A stretch of DNA of 64,000 nucleotides, from assembly GCA_963930775.1 (NCBI GenBank), contig OZ005690.1, positions 10,132,411-10,196,410 on the forward strand, written 5' to 3'. Position 1 is the stretch's first letter. Each line of letters starts with the position of its first letter. This DNA is from Cliona cf. orientalis. Lineage: Eukaryota; Porifera; Demospongiae; Clionaida; Clionaidae. Under the pieces are notes generated by a model. The model was given only the letters and a program-made list of their open reading frames with translations, was not told where the DNA came from and did no database searches. The translations under genes and the position numbers were made by a program. Shown in pieces: positions 23,186 through 34,540 of this stretch.

Positions 23186-23412
23186 TGTCACGCCACACTG
23201 AGTCGCAGCAGCTTGCTCGATTACTTAGGAAACAAACTATTTATTAACAACTCAAGAAGGCATGCATTTGCACAGGACTCAACAGAAATCAGACTGACTG
23301 ATACAATAGAAAAACCGGTCAGAACTAGCTGAAATGACCATACCAGTTTGACGGGTTGCTGTAACCAGCTGATCTACGAGATGACATAATGACAAAAACC
23401 TTTGACCTTACA
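23186..23412 (-). repeat. 5' LTR of the Ty3/gypsy element
   Basis: 227-bp direct repeat partner of 17090-17316, followed on the plus side by the TGCT target duplication. Confidence 0.95.
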
Positions 23413-23860
23413 TGCTTACATAATAAAATTATTAATGTATAATGGTGGATGTCTCCTATACTACATTGCATAAAAGAACTATAGTGAAGGGAGTTTGTCA
23501 ATGAGTGAGTACCGTACTTAATCTAATGCAACATATGGAAAAAAAAAATTTCAAATGATTATTTTCGTGGTAAAGGTCGTCAATTGCTCTAAACATTATG
23601 CAAATTCATAAAATGCTAATTTCTTACGTTAAATTGGGTCATACATTGTTTTTAATAATTAACTATGGTATAATATTATGTCTATAAAGCTATGTGTAGA
23701 AACAAGGGCTTATAGAGAAATTTATATCACTCATAAGCCCACTTTGAGTGGAAATATCCTTTGTAAGTTAACTCAATCACACAAATTTTTTATTTGTTTA
23801 GGGTGATATATTGTTGCTGGATTGTAACTACAATACCACGAATAGAACTGGTGTCGTCCT

Positions 23861-24195
23861 CAGGGGCGTACCTTAGTTGTTTCCTCGTTGCCCGGAAACT
23901 CCCCTTGGCAGTCAGATTCAGCATTATCTTAGTATGACTTAGCTGCTATAGGAAACCCCCTTGGTTTCCAGATTCCATCTGCAGGCACTAAAATCTCTTA
24001 AAACTTAGCTTAGAACTCTCCTCTGGTGTTTTTCCTTGTGTTTCTTTGCTAAAATCTTCGAGAATCTGGCAAACTGTTACTAAAACATGCTAAACGGCGA
24101 TCGTTAATTAGAGGGCGTGGTCGCTCAATTTTTCGCGCGCGCTTCGCGCGCAACTACTTACAAACCCCCTGTATTAAATCCTGGGTACGCCCCTG
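23861..24195. mobile_element. CAGGGGCGTACC MITE inserted in a coding exon
   Basis: Perfect 12-bp inverted ends CAGGGGCGTACC/GGTACGCCCCTG; target duplication GTCCT at 23856-23860 and 24196-24200. The 335-bp body has the CGCGCGCGCTTCGCGCGC motif shared with 15910-16252 and no coding capacity. It sits one base before a splice donor, within the exon encoding GDILLLDCNYNTTNRTGVVL of the monooxygenase gene. Taking it out with one GTCCT restores a 60-nt, 20-codon exon. Read through, it gives a TAG stop within five codons. Confidence 0.9.
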
Positions 24196-25760
24196 GTCCT
24201 GGTAAGTTTTACAATAGTATTATAGTGGTCACTGTGTAAGGGAGACGCCTCTTATTGCAGCCACTTAGGGAAAGTATTATCATAGGGCAGATAACTTTGG
24301 TGAGCATTTAAATTTGGTGAAATGGTTATATGCATTGGCCTGGTATTGGCGAAATTTAAATTTGGAAATTTTGAATTCGCCAAAATAATTAAAAAAATTT
24401 TCATAAAAGTTTCCCCCTATTATCACAGTTACATATAAACAACATTGACTGTTTTCCCATGACATCAATTCTCATTATACCCCGGCCAGGGAGGTGAATC
24501 TACCCGTGAAGAGATGTGTTTCTCCTTCCCGGTCTACTACCCTCGAGCTAATCTCTCGACTTGCATCAGCAACCCTGTGATGGAATCTTTCGTACCGTTT
24601 GCCCAAGAGTATATTCCTGACCAGTAAGCTATTATTCTGCTTAAGACAAACATGTGGCAGCGTGGGAAACGTTGGCAAGATATTTGATTTAATTGGCCAT
24701 GATAATAATATTATTATTTTAGTGAATTGGTATAGATTGTCATAATGCATGCATGTGTGCCTATAATGATTATGGCGCTGAAGTTAACCTTTCTCTATCA
24801 ATAACTGTTTAATTATTAAATTTTTGTAGAGCCGCCCAACTAGCTATCATTAGTGCCTTGCAGAGCAGCACAAGTGTCTTAGAAAATGCACTGAATCAAT
24901 ACATTAGTTGGACACCAGAAGCTGCGACCGCCCTGGAAGATTCAATCAGAAGTGGTCCAATATTCGCTGGCTGTTCAACAGATCAAGTAAGTCCATGCCA
25001 TAAACTGTATTAAAATATTGTGTGTGATCCAAATAGTATAGTATACACATTCCTACCTCCCAGTTGTATGTCAAAAGCTGGGAGCTAATTAAGCCAGCCT
25101 TGTTCTTAGCTTTGTACAATGATGTAAGCCATGGGTTACAGAGAAACGGTTTGATAATGGAAAAGAGCCCCATATTTATAGGTATGTGTAGTGGGGATAA
25201 TTGTAACAGAATGTTATAGTAATATTATGTGAGAGAGTTGATGTGCATGATATGTACTAATGGCATTAATAATTACATCTCTAGTAGCAATTTACTATTC
25301 TGAAACAAGCAATAATATTTTGCCCAGTAAGGGTATCGAATTGTGAAATTTTGTACAGACACAGGAAAATAGTTCTGCAAGTATTTTAAAGTTTGCGGTC
25401 TATTTTCATTTTGTCACTTTGACACTACAGTAGGGATGTGCATGGTAATCATTCATATTATAATAATTATGTAAGGTAACGCTTTCCTTTTCTGTCACAT
25501 TTGTAGCAGGCTGCTATTTACCCATCAAAATTAATCAGTATACAGTATGTAGCTACCATGCCTCGATCATCTGTATTTTCACTACATATATTCTATGACA
25601 GCGTGGAGGGGGATTTGGTCGAGAACAACCCATCCCCGTGGCCCAGTGTCCCTACACTGCTCCTGACGTGTGCTCACTAACAGACAAGGCCTTTGGACTT
25701 GGAGCAAGTGTCATGTGCTCTCTTGGGCTGATGTTGCTTGCGACTCTAATCCTGCTGTGA

Positions 25761-26714
25761 ATAAATTACATTAAAGTTTTTTTATGAACCAGTATTATAG
25801 CCTGCATTGCTTCCATAAGTTTTTAAGACTTTTTTGTCAGTTTTATTTAATAATATTATTACTTAATTAAGGAGCAGTAGATCATTACTTTTTAGTTTTT
25901 TTATGTAGTTGCATTAATTCTTAGTCTGTTCTTCTTACATCATCTATAAGTCTATGACACTGTATTGTTTTGCTGTTGATTTTCTATCCCTGACTACCCT
26001 TTTCGACAATGGCTGAGTAATAACTATTGTTCTCGTTCTGATCATAAAATTGCCGATAAATTAATAGCTAATAGTAAATTTTACAGGTTCGATGCAATAG
26101 AGAAGTAAGTGACGGACACAATACAATGCAAGATGCCTTAAGATTGCATCATTATTATATATTGTGCATTATTGTGAACACCAGTCCAGGATGGAAGGAC
26201 TCCCCACAGATCAAAATAATTAATGATTCTCTTGGCATGCAGGATAGAATGATACCACTGTGATTATGCAAAGGAGTCATTTTATCCCAGATCGATAGAG
26301 GAATTAAATCACTTAATTTCTAGGATCAAGTGACTGGAGATCAGTTTGTTCTATAGGAAGGGGGGATTCTCCTCTCATATTATATAGGTGAGGTGTAAAA
26401 CCAGAAGTGTCCAAAGAATCATATATATATAATAATAATATTATGGTCTCCTATGACACAGAGCTGAATATATATATGTAGGTATAGCTAATGGCTAGCT
26501 TAGAAGCCATTTAGTGACAGCTGTTTATAATGTTTAGAAGACACAATAATTAGCAAATTAAGTCTGTGTTTTCCATCAGTAACTAGCTAGTTGGCCACAC
26601 AATAAGATTTGGGTCACCACAACTTCGAGGAAATCATATTATAATGAGCTCCTTAGCTACAAGTTGACCGCCAGTTATCCTTTAGAAAGAAGCGCACGAG
26701 TTTAAAATTAGAAA
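25761..26714. other. Intergenic between the monooxygenase and beta-helix genes
   Basis: AT-rich, with runs of AATAATAT. No exon, tRNA or clear repeat is seen. The promoter of the following gene should lie at its right end; no TATA box is distinctive. Confidence 0.35.
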
Positions 26715-28010
26715 ATGAAACTCACTGCACTAGTTATATTCCTGATATTATTTGGAGGCTTTGTATCTGAAGGTGAGTGTGTGGTGTACCGTGTTCTGCC
26801 TACAAAGCCAATCGACTCTTGTCCTGGAAATGGCAGCAGCTGTCCCCTGGGTCAGCTCTGTGTAACAATGGATTATTTAGTGGAGCACAGCAGCAAGCTC
26901 TTTTCATCAGATCACGTCAATGTAATATTGGTGTTCATGTGTGGAGTCCACAATTATATAAAGGACTTGACAGTACAAAATCTTCACTCATTTGTCATGA
27001 AAGGAGCTACAGAATCCAGAGAGAATGTCATCATTGACCATCAGTTTGGCACACAACCCAAATGTACAATTATTCAGTTTTTCAATATCAGTCTTGTGAA
27101 CATTATAAATCTTACAATAAGATGTCCAGCTATAAAGGTTAAAGAAAGCCACATTTCAGTGAAGAGCTCCACCATCTATGGATATCGTAGCATAAAGGAC
27201 AGCTCATCTTTTATCAACATCATAGGAAGAGGTTCACTGGCTGTGTTGGACAACTGTAAATTCAGTGAAAATTGTTTCATTGTGAGTAACTTGAGTGATG
27301 GGTTAATTGTGAGCAACAGCACATTTCGAGCCTACAGACATGAAAGTAAGTCAATTATCATGGCATATTCTAGTGAAGTGACTTTATCAGGAAGTGTCAA
27401 TTTCACAGACAGTATTAAAGGATGCCATTCTTCCAATCTTCAATCAGGGACAGCAATATTCCTTAGAACCACCCAACCTAACCTCGAAGCTTCACTTACC
27501 ATCTCAACAGGTGCAACTGTGTACTTTGTCAACCTGAAATGCAACAACGTTAACTTTGGTGGAGCAGTGTATGGGGACACTGCAATAATACACATTGATA
27601 CTAAATCGAGAGCGGTGTTCACGCGTAACAGTGAGGGAGCCATATATTTGTACAATGGGACTATTTTTATTAGAGCTGACTCAATCGTGGAGTTTACATA
27701 CAACTCTGGGCATAAGACTGACGGTGGAGGGATTTTCCTCCTCGGTAGAGTGATCCAAATTGACTCCAATGCAAGCTTGACGTTCAGCCACAATTTTGCA
27801 GATTTAAATGGTGGAGCACTTAGACTCAATAATGGAGAATTGATCGTCAAACCCAGTGCAAACTTAAATTTTAATAACAATTCCGCAACACTGGGAGGGG
27901 CTATCTTTCTAATGAATACAACGATTCATGTGGACACGGATAATGTCTACTTCTATGGCAACAGAGGTACACAGGGAGGTACGGAAGCCGAGAGGTGCAA
28001 TACGCCGCAA

Positions 28011-28262
28011 TCCGACATCATCGCCGACGTTGTCGCCGACATCATCGCCGACGTTGTTGTCGCCGACATCATCGCCGACGTCGTCGCCGACGTCGTCGCC
28101 GACATCATCGCCGACGTTGTCGCCGACGTTGTCGCCGATACCATCGCCGATATTGTCGCCGACATCATCGCCGACGTTGTCGCCGATACCATCGCCGATA
28201 TTGTCGCCGACACCGTCGCCGACACCATCGCCGATGCCTTCGCCGACGTCGTCGCCGACGGT
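28011..28262 (+). repeat. Minisatellite block, GCCGACATCATC units
   Basis: About 20 units of a 12-bp motif, GCCGA(C/T)(A/G)(T/C)C(A/G)T(C/T). It is open in all three forward frames and at least one reverse frame, giving artefactual peptides such as (ADIIADVV)n. The reverse-complement block is at 28974-29343. Confidence 0.9.
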
Positions 28263-28973
28263 TATGTAGAAAATGGCGTATTATAGGAAATATTTCCCTT
28301 AGACCTACTAAAAGGAACATTTTACGCCAGTGTTCCTTTTATATAGACCTAGCTAAAGGGCCTGGGGAGATTTAAGGCCACATTCGCCGTTTTGTACATA
28401 GCGGCTACATTTTACGCAAGGTATTTTGGCGCATATCTGCCCTTGTGTTTGAACATTATTATAACATAATAAAGGAAAGATTTTACGCCAACCATATGAG
28501 TAGCGTAAACGCTTCTCTTTATAATACTAAACAAACACAAGGGCGAGTGTATGTGCTGCGAACTCGAGGCTCTTAATGCGGTGGGCGGGGCTGAGCATGC
28601 GTACTTTTTGTACATTAGTTATTGTGGGTGGAGCTGAGCATGCGCAGACGTTCAATTTTTAGACAGCCGCGGATAGCGATGATGACTTCGAACTCCCTTT
28701 TCTTCCAAGAGAGAAATTAACAGAGGATGGGGAAAATTTGCACAAGTAATATCTCGATCTGTGTATTTATACTAGCTATTATTATTGAATTGGTAAAACA
28801 CATCACAATAGATGCAACACAATTAGTGCATGCATCCCCGCTACAGTGTAGCTAATATCCCAGTATGACATGCCCGAGGGAGAGACCACATCTTCCGAAG
28901 TACATTATTGTTGCATAATAGATCTACTTATCAATACTATCAGCGACGTAGTTACGGTGCTGCTGTCTACCGA

Positions 28974-29343
28974 ATGGCGATACTATCGGCGAAGATGTCG
29001 ACGATGGTGTCGGCGATGGTATCGGCGATACTGTCGGCGAAGGTGTCGGCGATGGCATCGGCGAAGATATCAATGATGGTGTCGGCGATACTGTCGGAGA
29101 TGGTATCGGGAAGGCGTCGACGATGTTGTCGGCGATACTATATCTTGCTGCACCTGTTGTGGTGTGTCCCATCAAATCAATGATAAGAATAATGACCATC
29201 GGCGACGACGTCGGCGAAGGCATCGGCGATGGCGTCGGCGACAACGTCGGCGACAACAACGTCGGCGACGACATCGGCGACGATGTCGGCGACAACAACG
29301 TCGGCGATGATGTCGGCGACAACGTCGGCGATGGTGTCGGATT
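28974..29343 (-). repeat. Minisatellite block, inverted copy
   Basis: GTCGGCGATGGTATCGGCGA-type units, the reverse complement of 28011-28262. A unique stretch at about 29129-29196 interrupts it. Confidence 0.9.
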
Positions 29344-31777
29344 ACGGCGGATTGCACCTCTCGGCTTCCGTAGGGAGGAGCCTTGTATTTCATTTATGGA
29401 AAGATACTCGTATGTTCAAATAGGACTATAATGTTCATAGAGAATGCTGCGCATACACAAGGTGGTGCAATTTATGTAGAATCTACCATCCACTCCTCTA
29501 TAGTAGCGGATAGTTTCTCCAGATTACTCTTTTTGAATTATTTTGCATTCCAAGGTGGTGCTCTTTCTTTTGTCCCCTCATCGTTTACGGTCGAAGTTAG
29601 ATATCACTCTAGTATTCGGTTTATCAACAACACAGCTCATGATGTAGGTGGAGCAGTGTATGCTAACGTACAACCAGCAGCACCGTGCTTATTCATGGTC
29701 ATAGATTACTCATCAGAAATATCCTTCATTGGAAACCATGCAAATAGTGGTATCGGTCATCACATGTACGGAACAAGTGTCAGATCCGATAAATGTGACA
29801 ATTGGCATATATCATTGATCAATGCACAAGGACTACCTTACTGTAGACTAGCTTAGCAGAGAAAAAGCGCAAAAATACATTGGTATGTACTTTGACCCAG
29901 GTCTAAACGAGACTCTATCGGCTGTATCTTCAGCTCCTCAGCGTGTGTGTCTCTGTGACTTCAGCGGCCAACCACAGTGTGCAAATATGTCACAAATTTT
30001 CACTAATATCTCAGTTTATCGCGGTGAAACCTTTAGAGTATCTGCTCATGTAGTTGGCTACGACTTTGAGTCTACCGTTGGTATAGTCCATGCAGGATTC
30101 CTTGATAATTCAAGTTTGTCACAATTGGGACAATTACAACACAATCAGCTTGTGAACAGCAGTGTAACTTGTACAAATTTAAAGTATACCATATTTACAA
30201 GACACGAGAGAGAAATACTGCAGTTACAAACATCGGTCCTGCCAGCGCCTGTCTACACCAATCAAGCAGCTATAAATGGCACTATGCTTTCCCAGTACAA
30301 GAAAATGATGAAAGATCAAATAACTGACTTCTTTTCACACGATAATGGTTGTCTTGCTGGAGAGCTTCTAACAACGCCAGTTTTTATCAACATCACATTA
30401 CTTTCAGGTTGTCCTCCGGGATTAACTCTAATCCATGACCACAGTACAATGTCGTGTAGCTGCTATTCTGTGTTGGCTAGCAATGATTTCAAGTGCTCAA
30501 TAGAAAATATAACTGGTCTACTGCAATGGAACAGCACTATGTGGGTGAATGCAACCTTTAATAGTGAGAGTCATGATAGCACTGCGGGTATCGTGTATAA
30601 CAAATATTGTCCACTGCTCTACTGCAAGTCCGATAGTAAAATTGTCAACATTGGAGATGATCCCAGCAAGCAGTGTGCCTCCAATCGAAACGGTATCCTG
30701 TGTGGTGCCTGCATGGACAGCTTTAGCCTGGCGATTGGATCTTCTTGGTGTATTGAATGTCCCAGCAGTCATAACGTGGCGCTCCTGCTTGCCTTTGCTG
30801 CTGCTGGTGTCCTCCTTGTGTTCTTTATCCTAGCTCTCAATCTCACTGTTACTCAAGGACTCATTAATGGAGTCATCTTTTATGCCAACATAGTATGGGC
30901 CTACAAAATAGTGCTCCTTCCCTTAGAAAGACAAGTAAATCATTGGCTAATATTTTTTCAAATATTCCTTGCCTGGCTTAATTTAGACTTTGGAATAGAA
31001 TCTTGCTTCTTTGTTGGACTGAATGGTTATTGGAAGACGTGGTTACAGTTTTTATTCCCATTCTACATCTGGGGAATTGCTGGTGTTATCATAATTGCTT
31101 GCCGCTACTCCTCTCGCCTCACTAACCTCATCGGTAGCAGAGCTGTTCCTCTTCTAGCCACACTCTTTCTTCTATCCTACATGAAGCTCCTCCGTACTGT
31201 GATAGACGCCACCTCAGTTGCAGTGATAGCACGGTACCCACAAAACACCTCCTATGCTGTGTGGTACCTAGATGGAAACCTACGCTACTGCCAACAATCT
31301 CATATTTACCTTTTCACAGCAGCCATTACTACGCTTGTGTTCTTGTGGCTTCCCTACACACTCCTGCTCCTGTTCATTCAGCCTTTGAGGAGAGTGTCTC
31401 ATCTAAGGCCACTCAAGTGGATCAACAAGCTAGCCCCCATTTACGACACTCACTTCACTCCTTTGAAGAATAAGCACCACTACTGGTTTGGAGCAATGAA
31501 CTTTTCCATTAATAAAGGATACACCCCCACGGAAGACCAATAATTACTTCCTGACGGTATAAGCTATAAAATTTTAATTACTTTCTTGATGGATATTTAG
31601 CCACTTTATATTAATTCTTGATGGTCAGCTAATGCAATTTTAATGATTCCAAACGGTGTTGTTAATAATATAGTTGGAGGTGTAATTGACAGGGTATCAC
31701 TAGAAAATGTTTTTCTTTACATGATCTACATGTGACATTGTGCAGTTAATTGTCTAATTAATGCTATCATGTGATGC

Positions 31778-32106
31778 ACAGTGGAGTAGGAAGCAATTAT
31801 ATATTGGAGGGGGGGCCAAGGTACTCGGTCATGTGCAATGCAGGGACGTAAATTAGTCATAGCGGCTATAGTTTCTAAAAGCCTACCTTTTTTAACACAT
31901 GTTACTGACATTAATCAGTATGCTAAAAATTAGACATTCGAGACCTTATCCTACTAATAAGCTAAGACTTTCTGGTCTTCTATCCTTGCTAAGTATAATT
32001 AGCTATCCATGCACCCTTTTATTGGAGGGGCCAGGGCCCCCCCTCTCCTTCTACAGGATTGGCGGGGAGCCACTGGCCCCCCCCCCCTCCCCCCCCCTCC
32101 CCCCCC

Positions 32107-32140
<34 letters not shown>

Positions 32141-32154
32141 TCCTACTCCACTGT
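31778..32154. mobile_element. ACAGTGGAGTAGGAA MITE with poly-C
   Basis: Inverted ends ACAGTGGAGTAGGA/TCCTACTCCACTGT. The right half is largely C, with runs broken by T (32080-32137). No clear target duplication. The ends resemble the CGTAGGAACCGGGG end of 15910-16252. Confidence 0.7.
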
Positions 32155-33303
32155 ATATGGCAACTTAACACACATTCAGAAGGGGGGTTGGGGGGGGGGT
32201 GAGGGAGAGCACTATAGAGAGACTCCTAGAAGTTATAGGAAACCAGTTAGCTCACTTTAATTAACATGACAGTGGGTTCAACAATCCCATGGCCACACCC
32301 CTAGCTCATTACTACTATGTTTATTTCCCTCTTGTAAGTCCATTATTCCTTGTCATGTTTCCAGGCCATGCATGGGCCACTTAACAACTTATCCTAGGGT
32401 AGCCTCGTCCCCAGGCTCCCTGATGCATGCAACATTGAATAGCTGGGAATATAGGGCCTGGGAATGACGTATAGCTATATACCCTAGGGGAAATATACTA
32501 CAATATCTATGTCTTAAGGGGCTATCAAAGAATTATTACGGGTACATAATGAGGGGAATAAGCCTACATAAAGTGGGCAGCTCGAAGTGTAATTATGGGT
32601 ATGTGATTGGGGTATGTAGGAGGGTTGAGATGATGTAGAGATGAAGTGGGTAACATGATGGGAGTATGCAGTGCAGTACTGTGCACATGGGTTTGTAATT
32701 TGGGGAATGAGATGGATTTTGTATGAGAGGGATGTGAGAGATGAAATGATCAGGACATTTGATAAAATGATTAGGGTATAGTATATTGTGTAAGAGAAGT
32801 GAATAGGGCAGTATACTACTGTAGCATGTAGCCTCGTCCCGAGGCTCCTCCCTAACTTTTGAGGCTAACACACATGCAGTGAGATGGGCATTTTGTATGA
32901 GAGATGAGTGGGGATATTATATTATGAGAGATGAAGTAATTGGGATTATGTGATTAGGGTATATAATATGTATGGGAAATGAAGTAATAGGGCAGTACAC
33001 ACACAGTGAGATGGGTATGTGTATGAGAGGTGTGAAATGATTAGGATATGTGTGTGTGTGTGCATACCAGTACGTGCTTGTGACTGGTGTATGTGCATGA
33101 TGTGATCAAGGTATGTATATAAGAGATAAAGTGACAGGGATTGGAATATGTGAGAGGTGATGTGATTAGGGTATGTGTAGTTAGGGTATGAGAAATGAAG
33201 TAATAGGGCGGTATATGACACACAGTGAGATGGGTATGTGTATGAGAGATGTGAGTGGTTGCATGGGGTATGTGTTAAAGACATGAAATGATTATGATAT
33301 GTG

Positions 33304-34185
33304 TAGCGTAAAACCTCGACTATCGGCCATGTTTTTCGCCTCCGGGCGTAACTCCAAGTAGGAACGGTTCTAGACTCTACTTCAAAGACCTACAGACTGG
33401 TCTTATGGAGCTCTACACACTGATATAAAAATAATGTACCTTAGAATAGCAGACACGGTACAGCGATCTCTCGAAACTCCTGTTCGCTGGCCTGTATTAT
33501 CGATAACCACCTGGTATTATCGGCTGTACATACACCTGCAGTACAATTATTATCGGCCAAATCGAGCCTTTTTGTCTGTCGACTCTTACCTGTTCAAAAT
33601 TGCCACTCCTGGTCAACAGTACTGAAACCAGTAGGTGTGATTACCCTTTACCAATTTCAACCAACTCGTTCTATGCAGCATTACTGAGATACAGTGAAAA
33701 CAAGCTATGAATAATCATTAGCTACTCCATTGTATACAATACATTTTATGATTGATAATGACATGATATAAATGCTAATATTAACTTCGGCGATGCTCTC
33801 TGGGGTTCATATGAGTACTGTCTCCTTTCTTCTGATCTGGATAAAAGTAAGTCAAGTGTCTAATATCAGATTAGGCAATGTAGCTAGCCTCCAGCCCTCA
33901 CGATCCACCACCATTCAGTACGCCATGTTACGCCCATTCAAATTGGTTCAACACCATTCTATACCCTTCTCTCCCTTGTATTTAAGTTGTAGAAGTAAGT
34001 TAAGCCTACCTGGTAGCTTCAAACGAGTCTAAAACCTCTGATCTAGTCTTCGAACATAAACGGAGCTCCGCATCATCTTTGTAAATTTTCCGTATAAACG
34101 CGTAAATGTCCGTAAAATATAGGTCGATAATCGATGTACGCTCAGCCGATAACACAAGTCGGCCGATAATCGAGGTTTTACGCTA
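33304..34185. mobile_element. TAGCGTAAAACCTCGA inverted-repeat element
   Basis: Ends TAGCGTAAAACCTCGACTAT and AT(A)ATCGAGGTTTTACGCTA pair, with CGGCC inside each arm; TA at both ends. 882 bp, with interior repeats of TATCGGC. No recognisable coding sequence. Confidence 0.75.
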
Positions 34186-34192
34186 TATTATA

Positions 34193-34378
34193 ATAGTTAT
34201 CTGCCAGTAATTGGGGTGCATGAGATGCATGGTCGAATGCACCCCAATTACTGGCAGATAACTATTTTGTTGGTAGTTGGCCTCTGTTCATCATTGGCCT
34301 ACTTTATGATGACCCACCCCCTTCCCATAGCCGGCAAATTGCCTATAAAAACTTTGGTTGCTAAGCAACTACCAACAA
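34193..34378. mobile_element. Compound palindrome plus TTGTTGGTAGTTG MITE, copy 1
   Basis: 34193-34265 is a palindrome with arms ATAGTTATCTGCCAGTAATT. It abuts 34267-34378, a MITE with ends TTGTTGGTAGTTG/CAACTACCAACAA. The same compound unit is found in inverted order at 41474-41660. Confidence 0.75.
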
Positions 34379-34540
34379 ATGTATGTGCATACCAGTGCTT
34401 GTGTGTGTATGACATTGTGAAGTGATTAAGGTATGTATATGAGAGATAATTGGAATATGTGAGAGGTGATGTGATTAGGGTATGCGTGATTAGGGTACGC
34501 GTGGTAAGGGTATGCATGATTAGGGTATGCATGCTTAGGT

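Larger units (their letters stand above)
17090..23412 (-). mobile_element. Nearly intact Ty3/gypsy LTR retrotransposon in an intron
   Basis: The two LTRs (17090-17316 and 23186-23412) are each 227 bp, begin TG and end CA in element orientation, and differ at one base that I can see (T versus C near GGCATGCATTTG). A 4-bp target duplication TGCT flanks the element (17086-17089, 23413-23416). Next to the 5' LTR is a primer-binding-site-like TGGCGACCCTGCCAGGAC, and next to the 3' LTR a polypurine tract AGAGGGGGGAAT. AATAAA lies within the LTR. The element is antisense to the host monooxygenase gene and starts nine bases after a splice donor. Confidence 0.95.
14205..25760 (+). pseudogene. Dopamine beta-hydroxylase/MOXD-like gene, CuA domain missing, exon interrupted
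   Basis: Exons: 14205-14396 (DOMON, LYTLYWNFDTAERTITFAVK), 14781-14930 (DRYAVTQSRPP..WVTCDDNDRDIE), 15159-15325 (DSSGIEFIYENAPRHYDAGI), 15704-15761 (GGINIFANLLHTHVV), 16935-17080 (LKILRR..EEIKVLP), 23802-23860 plus G24201 (GDILLLDCNYNTTNRTG), 24490-24623 (GGESTREEMC..VYYP), 24830-24986, 25602-25760 (hydrophobic C-terminus, TGA stop). The order matches the copper type II monooxygenases DBH and MOXD1. The HxH pair and EMC methionine of the CuB site are kept. The roughly 200 residues holding the CuA histidines are absent, and exon 2 ends in phase 0 while exon 3 needs phase 1, so exons are lost or misassembled. A transposon splits exon 6. Family assignment is strong; a working enzyme is unlikely. 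The first exon with a signal peptide was not found. Confidence 0.8.
27980..29372. mobile_element. Foldback element with GCCGAC minisatellite arms
   Basis: Inverted ends TACGGAAGCCGAGAGGTGCA and TGCACCTCTCGGCTTCCGTA pair and continue through CCGC(A)ATCCGAC. GGGAGG precedes the left end and follows the right, a 6-bp target duplication. Inside, two inverted minisatellite blocks (28011-28262 and 28974-29343) of GCCGAC(A/G)TC(A/G)TC-like 12- to 24-bp units flank a unique core. No transposase is seen. The element lies within the beta-helix coding sequence. Confidence 0.85.
32590..34540. repeat. Degenerate tandem array, interrupted by other elements
   Basis: Units rich in TATGAGAGATG, GTGATTAGGGTATG and GAAGTAATAGGGCAGTA recur through 32590-33300. 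They resume at 34380-34540, where ATACCAGT..GTGCTTGTG and GGAATATGTGAGAGGTGATG match 33064-33160. The gap is filled by the elements at 33304-34185 and 34193-34378. Confidence 0.65.

Noticed and set aside
27953-28228. Ser-Ala-Thr-Met repeat frame suggesting a mucin-like protein
   Set aside because: Reverse-frame translation of the same minisatellite.
27995-28375. Arg/His-rich 126-codon frame (RRHHRRRC repeats)
   Set aside because: It is a frame shadow of the GCCGAC minisatellite; the same array is open in other frames.
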